From JASHVB01 sp035523995 (GTDB lineage Bacteria > Pseudomonadota > Alphaproteobacteria > Acetobacterales > Acetobacteraceae), in assembly GCA_035523995.1 (NCBI GenBank), contig DATKPQ010000045.1:62001-126000 (forward strand): DNA of 64,000 nt. Direction: 5' to 3'. Each line of letters begins with the position of its first letter. Positions within the stretch are counted from its first letter, which is position 1. Shown here one piece after another: positions 37,202-45,848 of the stretch. The position numbers and the translations under genes were made by a program. The notes beneath the pieces were generated by a model. That model ran no database searches and was not told the DNA's origin. It was given only the letters and a program-made list of their open reading frames with translations.

Positions 37202-38055
37202 TGTGTCGCGACTCTGCGCGCCCGCGCGTGCATCGCTTGGCTGCCTGGGATGGGCTTGTGCTGACCGTGCGGGAATGGGGTGACGGTACGGACCGGCGCC
37301 CGCTGCTGTGCCTGCCAGGCATCGTGCGTACCGGGGGCGATTTCGCAGGCGTTGCGGCGCTGCTTGGTGAGGGACGGCGAGTGATCGCCCCGGACTATGC
37401 GGGGCGCGGCGAGTCTGGTCGTGCCCGTCATGTGGATCGCTACGGCGCCGAAGCGTGCATCCGCGACATTCTTGATATCTGCGCGGCGCTGCATGTCCAA
37501 GGCGCGGTCGGGATCGGCACCAGCTTTGGCGGGCTGTTGTGCATGGGCATCGTGGCGGCGCGGCCATCGTTGTTGCATGCGGTGGTGCTGAACGATATCG
37601 GGCCGGACATCGGCGGCGACGGTACCGATTTCGTTCGCCGGTTCATCGGCACCGATCCGGCGCTGCCGGACCTCGCTGCCTGCGTTGCGTATCTGCGGGA
37701 GGTTCTGCCGCCTGTGCCGCTGGCGGGCGATGCGGATTGGGAACAGATGGCGCGCCTGACTTACGCGCCCGCTTTGGACGGGCTTTGGCATCCGCTCTGG
37801 GACACCCGCATTGCGTTATTGCTGCGAGCAACCACGCCCGATCTGTGGCCGGTGTTTGGTGCGCTGGCGCATCTGCCGTTGCTGCTGGTGCGGGGCGAAG
37901 CGAGCAATATTCTGTTGCCGGAGACCGTCGTGCGTATGCGGAGAATGCGGCCTGACATGACGCTGATCGGCCTGCCGGGCGTCGGGCACGCACCGACTTT
38001 GGGAGAATCCGTCGTGCTGGCGGCGTTGCGCGACTTCCTGGACCGCGTGGGATGA
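37189..38055 (+). CDS. alpha/beta hydrolase
   Basis: A 288-residue hydrolase of the Abhydrolase_6 type. Features are VREWGDG..RPLLCLPGIVR (oxyanion strand), DYAGRGESGRA, the nucleophile elbow GIGTSFGG (Ser about residue 112), and the catalytic His in LPGVGHAPTLGE. No signal peptide. The start lies inside the 3' end of slt and the stop overlaps pgpA by four bases (ATGA at 38052), so slt, this gene and pgpA form one coupled operon. The substrate is unknown; cell-envelope context suggests a lipid or glycan ester (inference). Confidence 0.9.
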   Translation: MDALVCRDSARPRVHRLAAWDGLVLTVREWGDGTDRRPLLCLPGIVRTGGDFAGVAALLGEGRRVIAPDYAGRGESGRARHVDRYGAEACIRDILDICAALHVQGAVGIGTSFGGLLCMGIVAARPSLLHAVVLNDIGPDIGGDGTDFVRRFIGTDPALPDLAACVAYLREVLPPVPLAGDADWEQMARLTYAPALDGLWHPLWDTRIALLLRATTPDLWPVFGALAHLPLLLVRGEASNILLPETVVRMRRMRPDMTLIGLPGVGHAPTLGESVVLAALRDFLDRVG

Positions 38056-38504
38056 GGCCAGCGCGCTGGATCGCAGCAGGGTTCGGCACTGGATTTGCGC
38101 CTATTGCCGCGGGCACGGTGGGGTCCGCGGCTGCCGCGCTGGTGGGGGCGGCGCTGCTGTGGTGGTCGCCGTTGGCTTTGGCAGCTGCTGCCTTGCTGGC
38201 GACTGTCTCTGGGTTTTGGGCGGTGCGCTTGGCCCGGGTTGAAGACGATCCGGGGTGGGTGGTGATCGACGAATTCGCCGGCCAGTGGATCGGCATGCTG
38301 GGTCTCGCCACTGTCACGCCGATTGGCGTGGCGGCCTCATTCGTATTGTTCCGCTTCTTCGATGTGACCAAGCTTGGCCCGATCGGCTGGGCGGACCGGC
38401 GGCATGGCGCGTTCGGCGTGATGGCGGATGACGTGATCGCCGGCGTTGTGACGGCCGTGATTCTGTGGGGTGTGCACTGGTGGTTGCCTTGGATGGTTCG
38501 ATAA
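38052..38504 (+). CDS. pgpA: phosphatidylglycerophosphatase A
   Basis: Dephosphorylates phosphatidylglycerol-phosphate to phosphatidylglycerol at the inner membrane. The 150-residue protein has four hydrophobic segments and the family motifs GFGTGFAPIAAGTVGS at the N-terminus, DPGWVVIDEFAGQWIGM (metal-binding Asp/Glu) and RFFDVTKLGPIGWADR. The start overlaps the hydrolase stop by four bases. Length is slightly short but complete. It ends the slt-hydrolase-pgpA operon. Confidence 0.95.
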   Translation: MRPARWIAAGFGTGFAPIAAGTVGSAAAALVGAALLWWSPLALAAAALLATVSGFWAVRLARVEDDPGWVVIDEFAGQWIGMLGLATVTPIGVAASFVLFRFFDVTKLGPIGWADRRHGAFGVMADDVIAGVVTAVILWGVHWWLPWMVR

Positions 38505-38614
38505 GCTCGTCGATCCAACGCAAATCGCTGCGATCGTCCATTTGACCGACATTGACCGCGCCTGAAACATCGTCTCACCATCTACGCGTCCTAAAACGAC
38601 AAGGAGGAACGTCA

Positions 38615-39655
38615 ATGATCAAAGACCCGAATGGACCGCGGTCGGGTCGTCGTCGCTTCATCAAAGCGACTGGCGCCTCGGCTCTCACAGCGGCCCTGGT
38701 GGCCGGCTTTGGCATGTCCCCTGCGCATGCCGCGGAAATGGCGGAGGCGGCAGGGCGCTCCAGCAAGCCGTTGAAGGCGGCGTACAGCAATGCCGGCTTG
38801 CAGGCGACCTGGTGCGCCCAGGGCAAGCGCGCCGCCGAATACTGGGGCAAATTGTTCAATGTCGACGTCACCTGGTTCGACGGGGAGTTGTCCGCCACCA
38901 AGCAGCGCGCCGCGATCGACAACATGGCGTCGCAGCAATGGGATTTCGTGGCGATCCAGGCGTTCGGCATCGGCACCCTGACCGCGCCTGTCAAGAAGAT
39001 GATCACCGCGGGCACACCTGTGATCGACATGGATACGCTGATCGCGCCGCTGGACCAGATCGACGTCCACAGTTTCATCGCGCCGGACAACGAGTTCATG
39101 GGCGCATCGGTGACCCAAGCGCTGATCGACGCGATCGGCGGCGAAGGCAATATCGTCATGACGCAGGGGGCGCTCGGCCATACCGGCGCGCAGGGCCGCG
39201 CCCGAGGCTTCCGTTCGGTGGTGAAGAAATATCCGAAGGTGAAGGTGCTGGACGACCAGCCCGCGGACTGGGACGTGACCAAAGTCGCGCGCATCTGGGA
39301 GACGCTCCTGACCAAATATCCCAAGATCGACGCAGCATATTTCCACAACGACGACATGGCGCTGGCAGCGTACAATGTGATGAAGGCGCACGACCGCACC
39401 TCCATCAAGATCGGCGGGTGCGATGCGATGCCGCCGGCGCTGGAGGCAGTGCTCGATGGCCGGATGCTGGCGACTGTGCGCAATCCGTCATGCCGCATTC
39501 ACGCCGGTGCGTTGATTGCCGGCGTTGCCGCGGTGACGACGGGCGAGAAGACCGGTCCCGGCGGCATCCCGAAGAACATCGTCGCCGACGGCCCTGTCGT
39601 CACCCGGGCGAACGCACCCGGCATGATGTGGATGGAAAATCACTTCTTGATTTGA
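38615..39655 (+). CDS. Rbs-type sugar ABC transporter substrate-binding protein
   Basis: A 346-residue periplasmic-binding protein (Peripla_BP_4 family). It has a twin-arginine signal: GRRRFIKATGASALTAALVA, then SPAHA-AE. The sugar-binding lobes show LFNVDVTWFDGELSATKQRA, the hinge GTPVIDMDTLI, and FHNDDMALAAYNVM. I chose the ATG at 38615: it has an exceptionally good ribosome-binding site (AAGGAGG, 38600-38608) and precedes the Tat signal. It starts an operon with the ATPase (39701) and permease (41193). A perfect hairpin between this gene and the ATPase may raise its relative expression. The sugar is not identifiable. Confidence 0.93.
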   Translation: MIKDPNGPRSGRRRFIKATGASALTAALVAGFGMSPAHAAEMAEAAGRSSKPLKAAYSNAGLQATWCAQGKRAAEYWGKLFNVDVTWFDGELSATKQRAAIDNMASQQWDFVAIQAFGIGTLTAPVKKMITAGTPVIDMDTLIAPLDQIDVHSFIAPDNEFMGASVTQALIDAIGGEGNIVMTQGALGHTGAQGRARGFRSVVKKYPKVKVLDDQPADWDVTKVARIWETLLTKYPKIDAAYFHNDDMALAAYNVMKAHDRTSIKIGGCDAMPPALEAVLDGRMLATVRNPSCRIHAGALIAGVAAVTTGEKTGPGGIPKNIVADGPVVTRANAPGMMWMENHFLI

Positions 39656-39661
39656 CCCAGG

Positions 39662-39691
39662 AAACCTCTCCCGCGAAAGCGGGAGAGGTTT
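39662..39691 (+). repeat. perfect 13-bp stem-loop between binding-protein and ATPase genes
   Basis: AAACCTCTCCCGC (39662-39674) pairs perfectly with GCGGGAGAGGTTT (39679-39691) around a GAAA tetraloop, 7 bases after the binding-protein stop and 10 bases before the ATPase start. Intergenic stem-loops like this are known to stabilise upstream messages in ABC-transport operons (malE-malF type); that role here is inference. Confidence 0.8.
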
Positions 39692-39700
39692 GCCGCGCAC

Positions 39701-41182
39701 ATGCTCCAACTCACCCATATCTCGAAGACCTTTGGCGGCGTTACCGCTCTGCGGGACGTCGCCTTCGCACTCAACCCGGGTGAGATCCACGGCCTGGTTG
39801 GCGAGAATGGGGCTGGCAAGTCCACCCTGATGAAGATCATTGCCGGCGTGCATCACGACTACCAGGGCACGCTGACGTTGGACGGCTCTGTCCGCCACTT
39901 CTCCTCCACCCGCGATGCACGCATTGCCGGCATCGGCATGGTGCACCAGGAACTTTCGTCCGTGCGCACCCTGTCGGTGGCGGAGAATGTCTATCTCGGC
40001 GCCCAGCCCGTCACGCGCTTCGGCAGCATCGATTGGCGCGGCATGCACCGCGGCGCGACAGAGCACCTGGCGCGGCTTGGCATCCAGGTCGATCCGAGCG
40101 CCGAACTGGGATCGCTGTCGCTCGGCTTGCAGCAACTGGTCGAAGTCGCGCGGGTATTGTTCTCCGGGGCACGCATCATCATTCTCGACGAACCCACCTC
40201 TGCGTTGTCGCCGCCGGAAGTCGAGCGTCTGTTCTCCGTGCTCCGCCGCCTGCGCGACACCAATCACGGCCTGATCTTCATCTCGCATTTCCTCGACGAC
40301 GTGCTGGCGATCTGCGACCGCGTCACCGTGTTTCGCAACGGCCGCGCCGTCGCCACCACAGCGTGTGCCGAGATCTCCAAGGCGTGGCTCATCGAGCGCA
40401 TGATCGGCGCAGGACACGATGCGCTGGAAGAAAGCTATACCGAAGACCGGCAGTTGCCGCCCGTGCCTTCAACCCCGGTCGTGCTGGAAGCGTCCGGGCT
40501 GAGCCTGATCGGCGCTTTCCACGACGTGTCGTTGAAACTGCGCGCGGGCGAAGTGCTGGGCGTGTACGGATTCATGGGCAGCGGCCAGCTTGAGCTTGCG
40601 CACAGCCTGGTTGGCAAGCTGCCGGCCGATAGCGGCCAGGTCATGGTGGACGGACGCACCGTACGCCTTCGTTCCACCACCCACGCCCGCCGTGCGGGCA
40701 TCGCCCTGGTGCCGGAGAGCCGCCGCAGCATGTTGTTCGGCGAGGAGCCGGTGTTCAAGAACGTCACCATCAGCATGCTTCGGCGCATCGGCGCTCTGTT
40801 CCTGCACCCCGCCGCCGAGCGTGCCATCGCGCAACGCGAGGCGCGGCAACTGGCGATCCGTCCACCCAATGTCGATCTGCCGTTGCGCGCGCTGTCCGGT
40901 GGCAACCAGCAGAAAGTGGCACTCGCGCGCTGGCTGGCGCATTTGCCGCGCGTGCTGCTGTTGAGCGAGCCGACGCGCGGCATGGATGTCGGCGCCAAGG
41001 ACGATGTGACGAAGATCGTGCGCGGGCTGCGCGACCAGGGAATCGGTATCGTGGTGGTCTCCACCGAGCCGGAGACGGTGCTGTCGCTCGCCGATCGCAT
41101 CCTGGTCATGCGAAAAGGCAGCGTGGTGCACGAATTCGTCGGCGAGGCCGTCAGCAAGGATCGTTTGCTCGCGGCGGCGTGA
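39701..41182 (+). CDS. Rbs-type sugar ABC transporter ATPase (two ABC domains)
   Basis: A 493-residue fused ATPase of the RbsA/XylG/MglA family. The N-terminal cassette has GLVGENGAGKSTLMKIIAGV (Walker A), SLGLQQLVEVARVLF and IIILDEPTSALSPPE (Walker B). The C-terminal cassette has a degenerate Walker A (GVYGFMGSGQLELAHSL) but an intact signature LSGGNQQKVALARWL and a Walker B region LLLSEPTRGMDVGAK in which the catalytic Asp is replaced (SEP). That asymmetry is normal for the family. The partners are the binding protein and the permease 10 bases downstream. Confidence 0.95.
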   Translation: MLQLTHISKTFGGVTALRDVAFALNPGEIHGLVGENGAGKSTLMKIIAGVHHDYQGTLTLDGSVRHFSSTRDARIAGIGMVHQELSSVRTLSVAENVYLGAQPVTRFGSIDWRGMHRGATEHLARLGIQVDPSAELGSLSLGLQQLVEVARVLFSGARIIILDEPTSALSPPEVERLFSVLRRLRDTNHGLIFISHFLDDVLAICDRVTVFRNGRAVATTACAEISKAWLIERMIGAGHDALEESYTEDRQLPPVPSTPVVLEASGLSLIGAFHDVSLKLRAGEVLGVYGFMGSGQLELAHSLVGKLPADSGQVMVDGRTVRLRSTTHARRAGIALVPESRRSMLFGEEPVFKNVTISMLRRIGALFLHPAAERAIAQREARQLAIRPPNVDLPLRALSGGNQQKVALARWLAHLPRVLLLSEPTRGMDVGAKDDVTKIVRGLRDQGIGIVVVSTEPETVLSLADRILVMRKGSVVHEFVGEAVSKDRLLAAA

Positions 41183-41192
41183 AGGAGCAGGA

Positions 41193-42218
41193 ATGTCGGA
41201 GCGGGCGGAGCAATTTTCGGGGACGGCGCGCGGCGGCGTGGTGCGATGGCTGCACGGGCAGATGCGCAACATCGCTCCGTTCGCAACCCTTTCGCTCCTG
41301 TTGATCTTCTTCGCCGTCGCCAGCCCGTCCTTCGCGACCATCGGCAATGTCTGGAACATCCTGACGCAGATATCGGTGACGGGGATCATTGCGGTCGGGC
41401 TCACCTTCGTGATCCTGTGCGCGGAGATCGATCTCAGCGTCGCCGCGATTGCCAACGCGACGGGAATCGTCGTCGCGTTCTTCACCGCACAGGATGCCAG
41501 CGTGAATATCGACAACCTGCCGCTGCCCGGCGGTGTGGCGATTCTGCTGGCATTCGCTGCCTGCTTTGCGCTGGGTGCGGTGAACGCGTTCGGCATCACC
41601 TGGATCGGCATCCCATCGTTCATCATGACGCTGGCGATGCTGCAGATCGGCGCGGGCATCTGTGCGCTGCTGGTGCGCGGACAGATCGCCTATGCGGTGC
41701 CAAAGGTGGTGGGGACGCTTGGCAGCGGCTTCATCGGGCCGCTGCCGTGGATCGTGGTGGTGGCCGCGTTCGCGCTATTGGTCGGGCACCTGGTGCTGAC
41801 CTACACGCGCTTCGGCCGCTACGTGTACATGGTCGGCGGAAATCGCGAGGCCGCTGAATATTCCGGCGTCAACGTGCGCGCCGTGATCGCCGCCGTGATG
41901 ATCATTTCGGCGGTTTGCTCCGGCATCGCCGGCATGCTGGGCGTCGCCTATTTCGGCAGCGCGCAACAGAACGAGTTCGACGCCTACCTGCTCGATTCGA
42001 TTGCCGCCGTGGTGGTTGGCGGCACCAGCCTGTTCGGCGGCCAGGGCGGCATCGGCAACACAATCATCGGGTTGCTGGTGCTGGGCGTGCTGAACAACGG
42101 GTTGGACCACGTCAATGTGGACAGCTTCCTGAAGATCCTGATCCGGGGACTGATCCTGCTGGCGGCCCTTATTATCAACGTTTACGCACAGCGCATGCGG
42201 GCGCGGGCGCGCACCTGA
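41193..42218 (+). CDS. Rbs-type sugar ABC transporter permease
   Basis: A 341-residue RbsC-like inner-membrane permease with about 9-10 hydrophobic segments. Family motifs are TQISVTGIIAVGLTFVILCA followed by EIDLSVAAIANATG, the coupling region YTRFGRYVYMVGGNREAAEY, and the late segment SIAAVVVGGTSLFGGQGGIG. A ribosome-binding site AAGGAG lies 7 bases before the ATG. It ends the sugar ABC operon. A REP-like palindrome follows between it and the convergent ubiA. Confidence 0.95.
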   Translation: MSERAEQFSGTARGGVVRWLHGQMRNIAPFATLSLLLIFFAVASPSFATIGNVWNILTQISVTGIIAVGLTFVILCAEIDLSVAAIANATGIVVAFFTAQDASVNIDNLPLPGGVAILLAFAACFALGAVNAFGITWIGIPSFIMTLAMLQIGAGICALLVRGQIAYAVPKVVGTLGSGFIGPLPWIVVVAAFALLVGHLVLTYTRFGRYVYMVGGNREAAEYSGVNVRAVIAAVMIISAVCSGIAGMLGVAYFGSAQQNEFDAYLLDSIAAVVVGGTSLFGGQGGIGNTIIGLLVLGVLNNGLDHVNVDSFLKILIRGLILLAALIINVYAQRMRARART

Positions 42219-42243
42219 TTCAGAACTCATGTCCGCGTGCGGT

Positions 42244-42281
42244 ATGTCATTGCTTCGTCGCTTCGCTCCTCGCAATGACAT
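42244..42281. repeat. REP-like palindrome at a convergent junction
   Basis: ATGTCATTGC (42244-42253) is the perfect inverse of GCAATGACAT (42272-42281), with TTCGTCGCTTCGCTCCTC in the loop. A third GCAATGAC follows at about 42289. It lies between the convergent permease and ubiA genes and is related in sequence to the element at 1481-1530. Confidence 0.75.
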
Positions 42282-42302
42282 GCTGCTTGCAATGACGTTG
42301 GG

Positions 42303-43202
42303 CTACATCCATCCCACCAGAAGCGCCAATGCGACCGCCAGCCCCACCTCTCGATTCGCCCGGAATTGCCGCAGGCAGTTGGCCGGGTCGTCAATATCCA
42401 AAACCGCCACCTGGAGTCCCAGCAGCATCGCCGGCAGCACCAGCGCCGGGTAAAGCCACACGCCCATCCCGCGTACCCACCCCGCCGCTGCGACCAGCAC
42501 AAGCGCCGCCGCGTAGCAAACCGTCAGGAACGGCTTGGTCCGTTTCCCCAACACCAACGCGCTGGAACCGATTCGGAGCAGAGCGTCATCCTCACGATCC
42601 TGGTGGGCGTAGATGGTGTCGAACCCCAGGTCCCACAGGATCGCCGCGCCATACAAGAGCGCCCAGGCAGCATCCACGCGCCCGGTTCCCGCGGCGTATC
42701 CCAACGGCGCGCCGAAGCCGAACGTGAAGCCCATGGCGAGTTGCGGCCACCATGTCACTCGCTTTGCAAGGGGATACAGCGCCACTAGTACCAGCGACGC
42801 AGCGCCCAGCACCTGAGCGAGCCGGTTGAGCTGCAACAGGATCGCCAGACCAATTGCGAGCAAGACAGCCAGGAACACCAGCGCCTGCCACGGCCGCAGT
42901 GCGCCAGAGGCCAGCGGGCGGCCGGCGGTGCGCACCACGCGGCGGTCTATGTCGCGGTCCCATAGATCGTTTACCACACAGCCAGCGGCGCGCATCACCA
43001 GGCTGCCGACGCCGAAACAGACGATCAGCCGGATCGCCTCGGCGGGCGGCAGGCCGGCCAGCAAGATGCCCCACAGGCCCGGCAAGAACAGCAGCCAGGT
43101 GCCGATTGGACGGTCGAGGCGCGCGAGCAAGATATAGGGAAGCCAGGCGCGCGGCAGCCGCGCGACCCAGCCCTGCGTCACGAGATCGGTATGTGCCGGC
43201 AT
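42303..43202 (-). CDS. ubiA: 4-hydroxybenzoate polyprenyltransferase
   Basis: Prenylates 4-hydroxybenzoate in ubiquinone synthesis; integral membrane enzyme. The 299-residue protein has 7-9 hydrophobic segments and both Asp-rich motifs for Mg-diphosphate binding: NDLWDRDIDRRVVRTAGRPL and DTIYAHQDREDDALL. The opening ILLARLDRPIGTWLLFLPGL is typical of UbiA. I chose the ATG at 43202 (MPAHTD); a further 23 upstream codons are open but Arg-rich and not conserved in character. It converges on the sugar ABC permease. Confidence 0.95.
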   Translation of the reverse strand: MPAHTDLVTQGWVARLPRAWLPYILLARLDRPIGTWLLFLPGLWGILLAGLPPAEAIRLIVCFGVGSLVMRAAGCVVNDLWDRDIDRRVVRTAGRPLASGALRPWQALVFLAVLLAIGLAILLQLNRLAQVLGAASLVLVALYPLAKRVTWWPQLAMGFTFGFGAPLGYAAGTGRVDAAWALLYGAAILWDLGFDTIYAHQDREDDALLRIGSSALVLGKRTKPFLTVCYAAALVLVAAAGWVRGMGVWLYPALVLPAMLLGLQVAVLDIDDPANCLRQFRANREVGLAVALALLVGWM

Positions 43203-43336
43203 GGGCGTGACTCTGCGCCGCGGGCCGCTTACCTTCAATGCACTGGCGCGCGATGGCAACGTCGGGGACACGTCGTCCGCGTGCGGCGGCAGCGGGCGGG
43301 ACTGCCGATTGTCGTCATGATAGCAACGATCGCAGT

Positions 43337-44161
43337 TTAGCCGGGTTTGCGAACCAGCGCCTCGATCGTTGCCGTGCGGCCATCTTCCAGGCTGCGAGCG
43401 GAGTTGATGCGGTACTCGCGTGCGCGGTCCCCGATGATCAAGTGGATGCCCAGCGGCGGCAGACCGCGCGTTTGCATGCGCTTGCGGTCCTTGATCTGGT
43501 CCGCGAGCACGGATTGCGTTGTCTCGCGGAATTCTATGATCTCGAAGCCAACCGCCAGCAGGTCCTCGTGCGTCGCATCGGGGGTGGACAGGAAACTCGT
43601 TGCGGCCGTCGCTGCCCAGGGTACCGGGAAATACGGTTCGCCGTTCGCCCCGGCACAGACGTTCGACAATGCGAGCACGCCGCCGGGTTTCAGCACGCGC
43701 AGCGCCTCACGGTACATGCCGCGCTTGTCGGCGATATTCATCACGACGTTCTGCGAATAGGCGCGGTCCAATGTGTCATCCGGCAGCGGCAACGCTAGGG
43801 CGTTGCCTTGCAGGATGCGCACGCGATCGGCCATGCCGGTCACGTTGTTCAATTCGATCGCGGCATCGCAGAACGCCTGCGTCAGATCGACGCCCGTGAC
43901 GCGGCAGCCGAACTGCGACGCAATCCAACGCGCCGGGCCGCCAATGCCGCTGCCGATGTCCAGTACATGGTCCCCCGGCTGGGGCTTCAGCATGGCCGCC
44001 ATCTCGCGTGTCGCCACCACGCCGCGGCCGTGGAAATGATCCAGTGGCGCCAGCGCATCCGGCGTGATCGGCTCATCTGGCCCGTTCACCTGCCGCAGCG
44101 CTGCCAGGATGCGCGGCACGATGTCCGGGTTGGCGTAGTGGTCCTCGACCCGTGTGCTCAT
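43337..44161 (-). CDS. SAM-dependent methyltransferase (UbiE/tocopherol-methyltransferase-like)
   Basis: A 274-residue class I methyltransferase. Motif I is HVLDIGSGIGGPARWIASQF. Then come TGVDLTQAFCDAA, the acidic loop ALALPLPDDTLDRAYSQNVV, and LRVLKPGGVLALSNVCAG. The N-terminal phrase DALAPLDHFHGRGVVATREM resembles methyltransferases that act on small aromatic or quinone-like substrates. It precedes ubiA on the same strand (134-base gap), so a quinone-related role is possible but unproven. Confidence 0.9.
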   Translation of the reverse strand: MSTRVEDHYANPDIVPRILAALRQVNGPDEPITPDALAPLDHFHGRGVVATREMAAMLKPQPGDHVLDIGSGIGGPARWIASQFGCRVTGVDLTQAFCDAAIELNNVTGMADRVRILQGNALALPLPDDTLDRAYSQNVVMNIADKRGMYREALRVLKPGGVLALSNVCAGANGEPYFPVPWAATAATSFLSTPDATHEDLLAVGFEIIEFRETTQSVLADQIKDRKRMQTRGLPPLGIHLIIGDRAREYRINSARSLEDGRTATIEALVRKPG

Positions 44162-44589
44162 GCCGGCCTCCTTTCTGTTACGCGCGACGGACGCTCCAGA
44201 AGGACAGCGCCTGGGTGACCCGCAGATCCTTCAGGTTCCCTGGGGCACGAATTTCAGCGTCGTCGCCGGCGCCGATTGCGCAACGGCAAACTGCGGCAAC
44301 GAGGATGCGGTCGCTGTTGCGTCGCCGAGTTGTGGCCGAGTCCGTCCTCTCATTCGTGTCAGGCACTGAGTGGTCCCGGAAGGATGCCGTATTGCCAGTG
44401 GCACGACAACCGTTGACGCGTTGCGGGTAGTGCTTCAGCTTTGGCCATATGTCGCGCGATTGCGTAGGTTCATCGTTCCTCGTCATGGCCGGACTTGACC
44501 AAGCCATCTGCGTACGGCTGATCGTGCGTGGATGGCCGGGTCAAGCCCAGCCATGACGGGTGGCATGTTGACGGATCGCGTCTCGTCCC
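44162..44589. other. intergenic region with a palindromic element
   Basis: 428 bases between the divergent methyltransferase and nucleoside transporter genes. The only structure seen is the palindrome at 44480-44560. The middle part (44340-44470) has less GC than the neighbours. No gene supported. Confidence 0.45.
44480..44560. repeat. dispersed palindromic element, intergenic copy
   Basis: TCGTCATGGCCGGACTTGAC+C (44480-44500) is an imperfect inverse of GGTCAAGCCCAGCCATGACG+GG (44539-44560). It is the same family as the copy inside the giant TPR gene at 27916-28028. It ends 29 bases before the nucleoside transporter start. Confidence 0.8.
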
Positions 44590-45831
44590 ATGGATCGCGC
44601 CCCCTTCGGGATCATCGTTTTGTTAGGACTGGCGTTCCTGGGCAGCGAGGATCGCCGTCGCATTCCCTGGCGCACCGTCGTTGCGGGTCTGTTGCTCCAG
44701 CTTGCGCTGGCACTCCTGCTGCTTCGCGTGCCGCTTGCAACCCGCATGGTGTTTGCGGCCAATCGCGCGGCCACCGCGTTGCAGAACTCCACCGAGACCG
44801 GCACGCATTTCGTGTTCGGCTACCTGGCCGGCGCGCCGCTGCCGTTCGCCGAGACCCATCCCGGCGCCGGTTTCATCATCGCCTTCCAGGCGCTGCCGCT
44901 GATCCTGACAATCAGCGCGCTCGGCACGCTGCTGTTCTATTGGGGCATTTTGCAGCGCATCACCGCGGCATTCGCCTGGCTGCTGCGCGGTTCCATGGGG
45001 CTGAGCGGCGCGCTGGCGCTTGGCGCTGCCGTGCATGTATTTGTGGGCATGGTGGAGGCGCCATTGCTCGTGCGCCCGTATCTCGCGCGCATGCAGCGCG
45101 GCGAATTGTTCGCGTTGATGACGTGCGGTATGGCGGGTGTCGCCGGCACGGTGATGATCATCTATGGCACCTTCCTCTCGCCGATCGTGCCGGACGCATT
45201 GGGGCATATTCTGATCGCGTCGGTGATCAGCACGCCCGCGGGCCTGTCGATCGCCGCGCTGATGGTGCCGTTCGGTACACCCGATAGCAGCCAGGCGCAG
45301 TTGGTCATCCGCGATCCGCCGCTTTCGGCACTGGATGCACTGGTGAAGGGTACGCTGGACGGCATTCCGATCCTCGCCGGTGTCGTCGCCGTATTGCTTG
45401 TGGCGGTCGCGTCGGTCGCCCTGGTCAACATGGTGCTGGGCGTGCTGCCGCTGTGGGATCATGCGCCGGTCACGCTGCAACGCTTGTTCGCGCTGCCGTT
45501 CCAGCCGGTGATGTGGCTGATCGGTGTGCCCTGGGCGGAAACCGGCGGCGCGGCCATGCTGATGGCGACCAAAACCGTGCTGAACGAGTTTGTTGCCTAC
45601 CTGAACTTCTCCACGCTGCCGGCCGCGACATTTTCCCCCCGCACCCGCATCATCCTTACCTACGCGCTGTGCGGCTTTGCCAATTTCGGCAGTCTGGGCA
45701 TCATGATCGGCGGCATCGGCGCCATGGTCCCGGAGCGGCGGCATGAGATCGTCGCGCTGGGCATGCGCTCGATCCTGTCCGGGACGCTGGCCACCTGCAT
45801 GAGCGGCGCGCTGGCGGGGATGTTGATCTGA
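44590..45831 (+). CDS. concentrative nucleoside transporter (CNT/NupC family)
   Basis: A 413-residue inner-membrane H+ or Na+ nucleoside symporter with about 10 hydrophobic segments. Family landmarks are FVFGYLAGAPLPF, GAGFIIAFQALPLILTISAL, FVGMVEAPLLVRPYLARM (substrate-binding Glu), and the late motifs TKTVLNEFVAYLNF and YALCGFANFGSLGIMIGG. The product is complete. The gene is followed 17 bases downstream by the PEP-mutase-superfamily gene, so they are probably co-transcribed, an unexpected pairing. The substrate could be a purine or pyrimidine nucleoside. Confidence 0.95.
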   Translation: MDRAPFGIIVLLGLAFLGSEDRRRIPWRTVVAGLLLQLALALLLLRVPLATRMVFAANRAATALQNSTETGTHFVFGYLAGAPLPFAETHPGAGFIIAFQALPLILTISALGTLLFYWGILQRITAAFAWLLRGSMGLSGALALGAAVHVFVGMVEAPLLVRPYLARMQRGELFALMTCGMAGVAGTVMIIYGTFLSPIVPDALGHILIASVISTPAGLSIAALMVPFGTPDSSQAQLVIRDPPLSALDALVKGTLDGIPILAGVVAVLLVAVASVALVNMVLGVLPLWDHAPVTLQRLFALPFQPVMWLIGVPWAETGGAAMLMATKTVLNEFVAYLNFSTLPAATFSPRTRIILTYALCGFANFGSLGIMIGGIGAMVPERRHEIVALGMRSILSGTLATCMSGALAGMLI

Positions 45832-45848
45832 ACGGGAGGACATACAGA

